Made by a program: the position numbers and the translations under genes
Part shown: piece by piece, positions 22,500-33,490 of the stretch
Position numbering within the stretch: the stretch's first letter is position 1
Layout: every line of letters starts with the position of its first letter
Notes under the pieces: model-generated
The model's input: only the letters and a program-made list of their open reading frames with translations
Told to the model about the DNA's origin: nothing
Databases searched by the model: none
From: Anastrepha obliqua
Taxonomy: Eukaryota > Arthropoda > Insecta > Diptera > Tephritidae
Direction of reading: 5' to 3'
Length of the DNA stretch: 64,000 bases
Assembly: GCF_027943255.1 (NCBI RefSeq)
Contig: NC_072893.1
Span: 41,190,001-41,254,000, forward strand

Positions 22500-23280
22500 T
22501 TCGTTCACCGTAGGCGATACGAACGCGCAATTGTTCTTCGGATCGAACGCGTCGAATGCAATTGCAATTTCAAATTGAATACCGCGCGCACGTTTTTTCT
22601 TTCGCCTGCAATTTGGCGTCGGCTACCGCTTTTTTGAAATGTGCCTTGTGGAGCACTTTTACACACAGCAAAGTAAACGCGACGCATACGTCGATTCAAG
22701 CTGCCTGTTCACAGTCAACTAAAATTGAAAATCAGCGCCCAACAAGCAGACGCAGCGTAGCGGCCACACTTGGTAGTGATTCAGTCAGCTAGCTAAGCGC
22801 AGTCATCGCAGCCAGCCGGCTCGAGTCATCGGCGCGTCGAGATTCGGTGGCTGCGACTGAGACGGTAGCATCGGCAGCAGTTCGTCAGTTAGCGCGCTCG
22901 TTTACCTACGACGAGTCTTTGCATTTATTTACCCACATACCTGCCCACTCACCCCTTGGCAGCGTTGCAACGATGTTATTGTTTGAATTTTCCAAGCGCA
23001 CGCATTCGCAGCCGTGCCTCGGTGCGATGCTGATGATGTTGTCGAAGTTGCTGATGCTGATGCTGATGCTGATGGTGTGTTGTTGCTCATGCTTTTGTTG
23101 TTTTTGCTTTCATTCATTGCTCTTGCTGTTTGTTGGCATACAAATGTTCGTGTTGTGTTCGAACTAAACACAACCGGCTTGCCAGGCGGGTGGCTAACTG
23201 TTTGTTGTTGTACTTGTTTGTTCCACGCGCGTCCAACAGTTGTGCTCACCTTGCATTGCTGTAGTTAACAGTAGTCGGAA
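22500..23280. promoter_or_regulatory. CpG-richer stretch, possible Netrin promoter
   Basis: This stretch is markedly richer in G+C and CpG than its surroundings (for example 22530-22640 and 22790-22880) and lies about 3 kb upstream of the Netrin start. Fly transcription starts and 5' exons often look like this, but no initiator, TATA or downstream element could be placed with confidence on the minus strand. A (GCTGAT)n run at about 23049-23076 is included. Confidence 0.3.
23049..23076. repeat. (GCTGAT)n microsatellite
   Basis: About four to five GCTGAT units within the CpG-richer Netrin upstream stretch. They create leucine- or serine/alanine-rich chance frames. Confidence 0.8.
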
Positions 23281-24010
23281 AATCTCTATGTATTCATTAC
23301 TGTTGCGTGTTTGTGGTTTTGGGTTCGAGTCTTCGCTTACTGCTTACAGTATCCACAGTCTGGTAGTGAGCAAAATTCACCACACTTTTGAGGGTATTTG
23401 TTTTTGATTTGGGTTTCTCCTTCGGTAGTCAGGAATCTGCGCACTTCCTTTCTGAGCGCCAAGAGCGTGGCGTGTGGAGTGCCAAGTTCTCAGAGCATTC
23501 TTCTCACAGGAGCAGGATGCCTGCTTTCTTTATAAACTGTTTCGCAGCAATGTTGATTGAACTTTGTGAAAGTTGCTGTAACTTTTGTGGATGTTACTTC
23601 TTAGTTTGTGGGGAGACACTACCGCAAACAGGTTGTTGACTTTATTAGTGGTACAGAAATAATTTATTACTCTTAGAAGAACAAAACACACAGCCCTTGG
23701 TAATAGATGATAATAGTAAAATAAAATAAAATTTAACTATTGACAAAAGTAAACTTAAGCTACGGCAACTTCTTTTTTTATTTGTAAAGAGATTTTCATT
23801 TGTTTGTATTACCACTGTGTATACTGGAATATACCGTAATTTAATATGCATTCCAAAATAAAAATCAAAATGTTCGACGTTTGCCCTGCCAGCTTTATTT
23901 TCTATGATTACTTAAATTTTAGTCGGCGTGCAGTTGTTGCCGTCCATTACCATTTCTTTTATTTCTACGTCATTACTCACCATATGTTTGATATCCTTTT
24001 CTAAGGTCGC
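23281..24010. other. Noncoding, no gene seen
   Basis: No protein or repeat signal was recognised up to the Transib target duplication. Confidence 0.5.
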
Positions 24011-24015
24011 CATTG

Positions 24016-26703
24016 CTCAGTGGTCCCGCCGCGTAGGAAGAGCGGTCATAAGAACTTTTGGCGTGATAAATGACTTTTTAGTACGTTTTTAAGTTGAGAA
24101 ATGTTTTTATTTGTTAGAAAAACATTAAGACATATAAAAAGTAATATATATATATATAATAAGAATATATATAAGATATAATAATTATAATATATAATAA
24201 AGTAATATATAATTAACATAAAAAGTCAAAGGAAAATTAGGTACACACATTTTTTATATAAAATTTTTTTGTTTCGTTTAAAGTTTTGCGTAAATCTTAA
24301 ATTATAAACAATAATAGAAAAAAACATTAAATTCCGAAAGGATGAGCATAAAGTATACTTTGATGCCAGGTAACTTATTCTTATTTATGAAAACAATAAA
24401 ACATTCACTTCCCAAAAAGTTAATGTACTTAGAAATACAAAACTCTTAACTCAATAAATCTAACACTTCTCTTGACATCATAGATTTCTTTTTACATGGT
24501 AATTTTCGTAGACTAGATATAAATGGATCGGAATTAAGAAAAAGCCTGTGCAAAAGATCCGTGTTAGTTACAGTTCTTGAGTGATTTTTGGTATTGTCAC
24601 GTCTGAATTGTTTCACTAATTTATTACATGATTCAGCTGCCTCCTCTGATAATTCTCCAATTGATAATAAACAATGATCGATTACCTTCGACCCATGAAT
24701 GAGCACTTTATGAACTGATGCAGGTAAATTATACCATGAATATTTACTAACTAGAATTTTAGCAGGTCTAGTGCGTATATTTTGAATTTATTCGAATTAG
24801 GTTTAAAAGCAGATGAAAGACACTGTAGGAGACAACTATATCTGTCTATAACGTGTTTGTATATTCCTGTGATTTCGGATGATGTGGTTGAATGAAGGAA
24901 AAATTTTTGTGCTGTATTTCCATCATTAGAGTTGCCACTTCCTCCACATCGCGGTTTGTCAACTATCAAGCCTAATTGTTCTCTCAACTCCCTCTGAACA
25001 AATTCCTTTCTCTTAGCTAAAAGTGCTTTTTCCTCAGATGAACGTGCTTGCCACCTTTTAAATTCGATTCTATAAGAAACATGAATACAGTATTCAAAAA
25101 ATCGAATCCAAGAATGCAGGGGTGATAAACCAAATTCAAATCTACTCGAGTTTACTTGTTTGTTTCTACACTTTTCTAAGTCATTCATTTCTTTAGGTGT
25201 CACACCACAAATATAACATTTACTCGTAGATGAGTCACTAAGAGCACAGCACACTTTACCATCAACCATAGTTAATTGTAAAGAATGACTTACTTTATAA
25301 CTATGGTTATCGATTTTAACAACAGTCGGATTCAAGTCACTAATAGCTTTTTTAAAATACTCTTCTTCTTGAACACAAAGAGCTTTAGTTTCTTTAGCAA
25401 ATTGAAAACGTATAGGCCGGCAAAACCTTGTGGAGGCTGGGCAAGGGTTTTTCCAAATTATCTTATCTGGGTCAGAGGTAATCGATTTACAAATTAATTT
25501 CAAGGGTACGTAAGATGCAACAATTAAACTTCCATCTTCCGTTCTCGGATCAGAAAAACTTTGCTTGTATTCGCTATGTCCAGTGCTGCCATCGAAACCC
25601 CATTTACCTACTAATTCATACTCAGTGCAACTTGATTCAGATATATTTACCAATACTGGTTTTTGAGATTCGAGAATTCGAGAGCATGTGTGGTCCAACA
25701 AACATTGTAAATTAATTTCGGCAGATGATTCTGTAACGCTAATTCCTGTTGGGTAACACCGTTTTTTTTGCGTCAAGAACTTTTTATAAGATGGTAAAGC
25801 GTTAGGCAATTTTGAATGAATAAAGTCTCTTAATAACAAATTAACCAGTTAACCAATTACTGTACTTGGCAATCAGCCTTGTTTTTGATCTTTGCACTTT
25901 TTTCCAGTATCGAGAAATCCGTGAACAGATCCAAGAAATACGATTTTCAACGTCTTCTAAGGTTAAATTCTCAGAGTTTGGTAAAGCTTGAATTATGTTC
26001 TTCAGTACGTGGCGACATCTATCAACATAATTATTAATGCTATTGTAACATAACCACGTGTCCAGAATATGCATGCGCGTAAATGAACACTTTAAATTTA
26101 CACATAAAACAAAAAAAAATCTTTATTAGCAATCTTGGTAGAATCACATTTTTCAAAATCCTACACATAGGTACAGATTAGAGCCTATATCAAGCGCAGT
26201 CGCAGGCCATCGCATCTGGAAATAATTTTTTCTTAAAGAGGACATACGTAAGAATATTTTAAGGTGTGTTTCATTTGTGCAGATTCGTGCGAACTTAGTT
26301 AAAACTTTACAAACTTCTTATAAAAAAAAAATAAACGGTAAATTTTAAAGTACGTATTTCGTACGGTCTGAAAACCTATTAAGTAATAATTAAAAAAGAT
26401 AACAAAACGTTCAACATGTCGTACATACCTTCAACTTGAATTTCCATTGTACAACAGGTCATAAACACAGTAATTCTTAAAAAAATAACACTTCCCGGAA
26501 CTGCGTAAGTACGGAGCGGAGACCACGCTAACTATCACTTTTCAAATTCTCTTACTTTGGAGGCACAATTGAATTGTTTGTGCAGTTGAAATTTCTTTTA
26601 TACTCTAAGTTACTATGACTAATGAACTAACATTTAGCTAAATATTGTTGCATAATTTTAACATGACTATTTTCATCCAATGTCCTATGGCGGAACCACT
26701 GTG
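24016..26703 (-). mobile_element. Transib DNA transposon, complete ends
   Basis: The target site CATTG is duplicated at 24011-24015 and 26704-26708; a 5-bp duplication is the Transib rule. The right end, read inward on the minus strand, is CACAGTGGTTCCGCCATAGG. The left end is CTCAGTGGTCCCGCC, so the inverted repeats match over most of about 20 bp. CACAGTG is the consensus heptamer of V(D)J signal sequences, and Transib ends are known to share it. A single transposase gene, broken by frameshifts, lies inside on the minus strand. A run of TA-rich sequence (24145-24220) lies near the left end. At 2688 bp the element is close to the usual size for the superfamily. Confidence 0.92.
24446..26074 (-). 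pseudogene. Transib (RAG1-related) transposase, frameshifted
   Basis: Three consecutive minus-strand pieces make one protein of roughly 540 residues. Piece 1 (26074-25841) has the helical RISRYWKKVQRSKTRLIAKY region and ends at a stop near 25843. Piece 2 (25839-24751) holds KWGFDGSTGHSEYKQSF with the first candidate catalytic D (piece residue 83), MVDGKVCCAL with the second (residue 193) and zinc ligands CYIC (208, 211). Piece 3 continues after an indel near 24755 with SVHKVLIHG, an Hx4H zinc pair, and GELSEEAAESCNK carrying the catalytic glutamate, and ends at 24446. The 109-residue spacing of the two aspartates is close to D600-D708 of RAG1, and CxxC plus Hx4H match the RAG1 zinc site. The last methionine-initiated piece starts without ATG, which supports frameshifts rather than separate genes. 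Confidence 0.88.
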
Positions 26704-26708
26704 CATTG

Positions 26709-27059
26709 GTTCTAAGAATGGCCCAGCAAATAACCTGAAATCTACTTCCAAATGAAGTTCACACACGTTTGAGGAACAAGACATCATCGCTTCTGCCATA
26801 TCCCAATTATCTCATTTCGCGCGGGGGTCTGTTAACAAAGGCAACGGAATCTCGGCGATTCCAGCTTTCAATACGGCCTTATCGTCATCTGTGGTAAAGG
26901 AAATTTCAAGGTAGACTGGAAACGAGAACTTTCTGGATCCCTCCATCTATCCCATTACGCCCAAAAAAAATACAAAATTCGCACACAATCGCTGTGAGAA
27001 ACACTGGAAGCTTTAAGGGAGACGGGAAACCAGGTATTTCCAGCTCCCAGCTAAGAAGA
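26709..27059. other. Noncoding, no gene seen
   Basis: No motif is assignable between the Transib element and the mariner fragment. Confidence 0.5.
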
Positions 27060-27290
27060 ATCGGTTAGAAATTTAAAAGTAGGCGAATTTCCGATTTTGA
27101 TGAGGAGCGACCATTACGCCCGGCAGACGTGGTTACTGAGGAAATCATTCAAAAAGTCTACGACATGATTCTCGCTGATCGGCGAACGAAGGTGCCGGAA
27201 GTAACATAGACTTTAGGTGTGTCGACCGGAACGGCAAATTATATTTACATGATAAGTTGACAATGAAAAAATTGTGGACACGCCCAAGCA
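27060..27290 (+). mobile_element. Mariner (DD34D) N-terminal fragment
   Basis: The segment reads ISDFDEERPLRPADVVTEEI, IQKVYDMILADRRTKV and ends after LHDKLTMKKLWT. It is nearly the same text as the start of the mariner at 51815 (VFDEERPGPLADVVTEEIIQ). Only the helix-turn-helix linker part survives, with one internal stop. Confidence 0.75.
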
Positions 27291-27539
27291 CTCAGTAAGG
27301 AAGCCCATTGTACTGCGATCGGATAGATTACAGTAGAATAGAGAGACAAGATAGATACAATTTGGATGGTTGGTTGTTGGTTGGTTAAAGTGGTGATTCT
27401 TTCAGAATCCAACTAGCGCTTCCACACCATTTTGTTGCCACATCCTCGTTACCAACTTGTTTATCAGTTGTTTACAGCATGACTATATCCAGTCTGTGCA
27501 GTTTAAGAACCTTATTAGCTTGTTGACGTCTAAGCCAGA

Positions 27540-28450
27540 CAGTTGTTCGAGACTCCCGAACAGCGGTTGGCCCAGGGATAGTAAGACGAAAAAATTGGGC
27601 TCCGCAAGTCTTTTAGATTCATTGATGAGAGATCCGGAAGAGGAAGAGTATGAACTTTATCCATACTCAGTACATCGCAACCCAACAGCCTAAGTCTGAT
27701 TCTAGAAAACGCCGAACAGCTACAGAACAAATGGTCTGCAGTGCCTTCATATTCAAGACAGGATAGGCATATTGGAATGCCAACGCTTGCATTCCATATG
27801 TTGACCACATGCGTTGTGCCTTGTGATTGCATCCACCAGTACTCTCAGGTCTTTCCTACTACGTATTAGGAGAACGTTTGCTAATTTTCTGTTCGGTTCT
27901 TTCACAAAGGACCAGGCCACTCTGCAGGAGTCCAACTCAAAACACCGTCTACTACAGGTAGACCTCCTGAAGTCGTCAATGCATAGTTGAATCGATGCAG
28001 AATTGGCACCTAGAAAGGGTTCAAGAGGTATGCTTACAGAGTCTTCATTATCCAGTTTATCAGCCAACTCATTCCCTGTAATACCACAATATCCAGCACC
28101 CAAATAAGACAAACTTTGTTGTATTGTGCAACACTGGTCAGCTTTCATGCAGCGACTAATTTCAAAGAGCAGAGGGGGTTAGCGTGGACTCTTAGTGCAG
28201 CTTGACGATAAGGCCTTCAGAAACATTACATTCTCTTGTAAGGGCCTTCATTGATTTTAAAGATTCCTCGTTAATGATCGTAAATTCTGCAGTTCGGAGA
28301 GTGTCAGAACGTTTCTCATGGTTTTTGCGTTTCGAAACAGATTCTGCATCGCCGCCTGAAAATTAGAGATTTCTGAATCGTTGTGATTTGGATGCACAGC
28401 GACGATAACTGCAGGTCTTTTCATATCTTGAGCTAAGTTGGTGTCCTCCA
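27540..28450 (-). mobile_element. LINE RNase H and zinc-knuckle fragment
   Basis: Reading the minus strand with a few frameshifts gives, in order, an RNase H piece (ISNFQAAMQNLF near 28370; FLKALSSSCTK near 28210; YLGAGYCGITGNELADKLDN near 28080), a linker (IQLCIDDFRRSTCSRRCFEL), the HNACGQHMECKRWHSN region and a zinc knuckle (CLSCLEYEGTADHLFCSCSA) ending near 27650. It belongs to the I/LOA/R1 group of non-LTR elements. The RT is lost by 5' truncation. Confidence 0.8.
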
Positions 28451-28559
28451 TGTCTTATCTGAAATAGAGCAAAAAGAAAAATATTTTCCTTTCGGGTTTC
28501 GGGAACTTATAGCCACATATATGTATGCCTTCAACTACGGTATGCGCCCTGTATAAGTA

Positions 28560-29803
28560 TTAGGTGCACTATTTGTCAATAGATGCCGCCAGCAGTGTGT
28601 GCTAGTCGATTCTAACATAACCTACACCTTATAAATCAAGCTTAGACATATGGTAAACCAACTGCTTCGACACATTAGTGATTTTGTTTTGCTATCACAT
28701 ACTTTTGGTTTTGACAAAATGTCTGATTTTGTGCCGAATAATCGTCATTTGCGGGAAGTGTTGATTTTCCTCTCTCATTCGACAAAAACGGTGGCTGAAG
28801 CACATCGAGAGCTACAAAAAGTTTATGGAGATGCTGCCTTAAGTGAAACAACGTGCCGAGATTGGTTCCGTCACTTCAAAGACGGTGACTTTAATATTGA
28901 CGACCGTCCGCGCGAGGGAAGGCCAAAAACCTTCGAAGACGCTGAATTGCAGGCATTGCTCAATGAGGATCCGTGTCAAACGCACGCAAGAACAGCTTGC
29001 TTCAGTATTAGGAGTTACCCGCCAATCCATTTCCAAGCGATTGCATGCTTTGGGAATGATTCAGAAACAGGGGACTTGGGTTCCTTATGAGCTAAAACCA
29101 AGGGATGTTGAACGTCGTTTTTTCACCTGTAAACAACTGCTCCAGCGGCGAAAAAGGAAGGGTTTCCTTCATCGTATCTTGACGGGTGATGAAAAATGGA
29201 TTCATTACAGCAATCCAAATAAAAGAAAGTCACGGGGACGACTCGGTCATGCTTCTACGTTGACGCCTCGGCCGAATATTCACGCTGCGAAGGTTATGCA
29301 ATGTGTTTGGTGGGACCGAGTTGGTATTATTTATTACGAACTGTTAAACCAAACGAAACCATCACTGGGGATTGGTATCGACTTCAATTGATGCGATTGA
29401 GCCGAACACTGCGCGAGAAGCGGCCGCAATACACGGAGAGCCAAAAAAACGGTGATTTTATAGATTGACAACGCTTGGCCTCACGTTGGAAAACCCGTTA
29501 AAGCCTACCTGAAAACACTGAAATGAGAAATCCTACCCCACCCGCCATATTCTCCAGATATTACGCCGTCCGATTATCACCTGTTCCGATCGATGGATGA
29601 AGACATTAAAAAATGGCTTGATCCGTAGATAGCCTCAAAAGATGAATAGTTTTACCGCGATGGTATACGAGATCTACCAGAAAGATGGGGAAAAGTAGTA
29701 GCCAGCGATGGGCAATACTTTCAATGATTCACTTGTAACCATTTTTTCAGAATAAAGTTGTGTTTTCATCCAAAAAACAGCGAGAACTTAGCTGCACACC
29801 TAA
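28560..29803 (+). mobile_element. Mariner (DD34D), nearly full length
   Basis: The 1244-bp element is flanked by TA (28558-28559, 29804-29805) with inverted ends starting TTAGGTG. The transposase starts with MSDFVPNNRHLREVLIFLSH near 28720 and runs WFRHFKDGDFNIDDRPREGR, QLASVLGVTRQSISKRLHA, RILTGDEKWIHYSNP (first D), IDNAWPHVGK (second D), YSPDITPSDYHLFRS (third D, 34 residues later) to DLPERWGKVVASDG. All three catalytic aspartates remain, but one frameshift near 28975 and several later shifts and stops (after SLGIGIDFN and before IDNAW) inactivate it. TTAGGTG tips suggest the mauritiana or mellifera subfamily. Confidence 0.88.
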
Positions 29804-29805
29804 TA

Positions 29806-30617
29806 TATTTCTCGTAAATGCAATCAAAAGAACGTTTCGTAATTGAGCGTGCGCCTTCACACACTAACCGTTTTATTATTAACTAAATAAAGTTAATCCA
29901 TCTGTGGATTTGTAAACATTTAAGTCAGCAAAATCAATTTTCAACATTCTCATCTGCACATCTCAGCATACCAACTGCACTCGAATCGAACTCGCCATGC
30001 ATGATGTGGCAAGCCGCAAGTTGCAGTTTCATCTCCACCCAGAAATGCAAGCAAAACGACATTGCATCAACTTAAGCATGACTCTTGACGACACACGCAC
30101 ACACAAACGAACACACAGCCTACATAAAGCTAATTAAACGCGTTAAATGTAAATAAAACAAAGACAAAGCAAACCACTAGTCGCTAATTAACTTGATTGA
30201 AGTAAAATGCGCTTATCAGCATAACCGCAGCGAAAGCCGCTGCGCCGCCGCATAGCCACAAAACACACCCTATTGAGCCGTGCGAAATCGCCTACCATAA
30301 ACACACTTACACAGTCAAACACATGCTCGCCATTCCGTAGGTGTGCATGGAAGGAGACTCACTAACTTATATGCATATATGCATGCATGCGTACTTAAGT
30401 CTGCACTTGTGTGCATTTGTGTAGGAGCATTCAAGTGGTGCTTCTCACTTAGTTCGCGTAGGCACCAGTTTAGTCTGATTAAGAAATGCTAATCGAAATC
30501 CCATCATAATTGCCAAAATTGATGACTTTCATTAGCGGTACGGAGTGTTCAATATGCGGGCAACATAAGTACCCACGAGGGCGGATAAGGGGCGTTACTG
30601 CTGAGGGCTGATCAATT
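29806..30617. other. Noncoding, no gene seen
   Basis: Single-copy-looking sequence with short CA-rich and ATGC-rich patches. Nothing is assignable. Confidence 0.5.
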
Positions 30618-30920
30618 GTCAGGCTTGGCCATCCGAAGCAAAATTTTGAGAGTAACTACGGCTGTTACGTCATCGTTGATTCGGCAGCAGAATTCTGCAC
30701 GCTCATTTAACACGTATTCACACATTCTTCCAATCAGTCGTTGTTCAGACAGCAACAAAGAGTAATGATTAGTGATCGCGTTGATTTTTTCGTATATGAC
30801 CAACATCTTTTATAAACAATTCGCTGTCATATCCCTTAGTACGCCTCAGCTGATTCCTTCGAATTCCCTGAGAGCCGGTTAACGGTCTGATGTTGGATAC
30901 ACCTCTGTGTGCTGTACATC
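30618..30920 (+). repeat. Repeat A copy, best preserved
   Basis: The copy begins CAGGCTTGGCCATCCGAAGC and ends at GGATACACCTCTGTGTG. It contains every block found in the other copies, including CAATCAGTCGTTGTTCAGAC, TTTTTCGTATATGACCAAC, CCTCAGCTGATTCCTTCGAA and GAGAGCCGGTTAACGGTCTG. It is noncoding and abuts the 3' remnant of an RTE-type LINE. Confidence 0.75.
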
Positions 30921-30929
30921 GTGGCTAAT

Positions 30930-33490
30930 GCGAGGATTCGGAAATTTACACCAGTCTCGAATCACTAAATTCGATTCTATCCATTCGAACGACAGGATCT
31001 TTATCCGCGGCGCTATGTCTATGTCATCGTAAAGTTTATTGTTCTATCGCCTACGATACTCACCGTCGCTAACGTGCACTGCTACAAAAATATTCCGCAG
31101 AACACTCTGAGGATGTCTCATCGAAAATTCAAGATTATGCGGCGTACGATAGGATGGGCATGATGAGAACCTTATAAAGTGTTAGTTTTATTTGTCGAGG
31201 AAGAACCTTACTACTAAATTCGCTACTTAGTCCAAAGTAGCACTTGTTGGCAAGAGAGATTCTCTGTTGGATGTCACGGCTGACATCGTTATCGGTGTTA
31301 ATGCTGGTTCCTAAATAAACGAAGTATCTTACAACCTCGCAATCATAACTGCCAACAGTAACGTGGGTGCCGATACGCGAGTGCGCCCACTATTTGTTTG
31401 ATGACTGAAGAAGAAAGATCCATTCGCTTTGCTTCTTTATTCAGTTTGGAAAAGGCGCAACTAACAGCGCGGTTGTTAAGGCCGCGTCGGCATGCGTCAA
31501 CAATTGTATGCTCTTACAAGTAATTATGCCTGAGCGATTAAGTTCTGCGGCTCGTACGATCCTCTCCAATATCAGGTTAAAGAAGTCACACGACCGCGAG
31601 TCACACTGTCTAAAACCTCGTTTGGTATCAAACCGCTCGGAGAGGTCCTTCTGGTCCTCTGGTCCCAATTCTGGCTCTACTGCTGGTATTGAGCAACGTC
31701 ATCTTGCATAGCCGTATTTGTTTTGTGGGGATACCAAATTAAGACATCGCGGCATACAGGAAACTCCTTTTCGTATTGTCGAATGCAGCTTTGAAGTCGA
31801 CGAAAAGATGGTATGTGTCAATTCTCTTTTCATGGGTCTTTTCCAAGACTTGACGTATATTGAATATCTGGTCGATTGTGAACTTTACAGGTCTAAAGCC
31901 ACACTGATAAGGTCCAATCAGTTGGTTGATGATGGGTTTCAGCCTTTCACACAATACGCTCTCTAGAACCTTAGAGACAATATTTAGACGACTAATCCCG
32001 CGGTAATTGGCACAGATTGCGGGATCACTCTTCTTATGGATTGGGTAGACAGGCACACATAGGCATGCTTTCATCCGACCATATTTTCCTGATACATGCA
32101 TTTTACCAGCTCCTCACCGGTTTGTTTGAAAGCTCAGCTGACACTCCGTCAGCTTTCGTAGCTTTGCTGTTCTTTAGCCGCGTTATTCCCACCTGGCCAT
32201 AGTGGAGTAGTGGAACGACAGTTCCGTCGTCAACGATTGGGGTATTGGGATCTTCACATTATTTGTGACATGCGCAGTTGCCACTACTTAACAGGTTACC
32301 AGATCGCCGATAGCAACAAGCCAGGTCTTGAAACTTTCTGCAGGCCGCCGAACTCTCTAAATGAATTTTCGGGCGTGGTTCCTATTGGCCACCATCTCAA
32401 GCTCCCTGCACTCACGTATTCCGGACTCTCGTTCGTTTAGTCTGATAATACGTCTCCCTTTTTTTCAGCTCCCAGTAAAGGACCCATAGTCCTATAGGAA
32501 GCATACTCTCCTTACGTGGTAGCATGACATTCCTCGTCGTACCAACTGTTTTCGGGCTCGCCGAAATTAGATTTCTTCTTCGGGGGTGTGACGCAAAGAA
32601 CGAGAAATGTTGTTCCAATGCTCGTGCATGCCGGATTGGTGGGCAGTACTCTCCGAGATCCGGAGTGAGAGTCGCATGACGAATCTTCTGGTTGTCTGTA
32701 GCAATTGGAGCTTTTCGATTGCACCCTTTCGATGTCCTACAGCCTTTGTGTAGTTAGATGTACGTTTTTGCTGCGCAGAGGCGCGTGCGTTTTTTGGCTG
32801 CAACAAGGTAATGAACCGAGTCGATGTTGGGTCTTTGAATCGTAAGTACATTTAAAACGCTCGAAGCGTGTCTTCCATCTATCGCAATATGACCGATCTA
32901 GTATCGCGTTTTTCGATCTGGAGACAGCCACTTAACTTGGTGTATTTTTTTATGCTGCAATATGGTGCTGCATACTACCATGTTTCGAGCCCGCCGATGC
33001 CGATCAGCCTCTATCCGTTGCCGGATGATTCGTTGTCCAGGCTGAATTTTACGAGTGCGTGACCAAAAATTCCCTCCTTGCCCACCCTGGCGTTGAAGTC
33101 GCCAAGCACGATTTTTATGTTCCAGGCGTTTAAAGAAGGAACCTGTGGTCGCATCGTCCGTCTTTTGTATGGGGGTGTGGGCGCAAATGAGTGAGATGTT
33201 GAATAGTCTCACTTTGATGCGGGTTATTACGAGACGCTCGTGCACCGGAGTGAACGAAAGCAATTGGCACCAAAGTCTGTCCACCACTACAAATCCAACA
33301 AGGAATTTGGGCCCCTTTATATAGCAGCAGTAGTAGACGTCGCAATATCGTCCTATGCTTTTCTAGCCTTGCCCCGTCTATTGCATCTTTTGAATGGCGG
33401 TGATGCCAGTCTTTTCTCTTATGAAAGCATCAGTCAAATCCACCTTCCCATTGAGGAACCGGAAATTCCAGGCGCATGCCCTCATATCTG
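30930..33490 (-). mobile_element. RTE/CFDP2-type LINE, longest copy
   Basis: The minus strand carries almost a whole ORF2 with frameshifts. The apurinic-type endonuclease starts MRACAWNFRFLNG near 33482 and continues TAIQKMQ, DRLWCQLLSFTPVHERLVI, RLFNISLICAHTPIQ and RNMVVCSTILQHKKIHQVKW. The RT follows: VPVYPIHKKSDPAICANYRG, LIGPYQCGFRPVKFTIDQIF, YHLFVDFKAAFDNT (32101-31739), KRGFRQCDSRSCDFFNLILE. In the catalytic box the usual YADD reads HADA (near 31500). A C-terminal piece (FVYLGTSINTDNDVSRDIQQ) extends to about 31150, with GEYRRRNNKLYDD-like text near 31040. It is dead but useful as the family reference in this window. Confidence 0.88.

Noticed and set aside
22847..23268. Overlapping leucine/cysteine-rich and serine/alanine-rich frames on both strands
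   Set aside because: They are produced by the (GCTGAT)n run and low-complexity sequence; no domain or signal peptide is credible.
24751..26074. Two separate host genes on the minus strand
   Set aside because: Both lie between the Transib ends, and the pieces continue one transposase across frameshifts.
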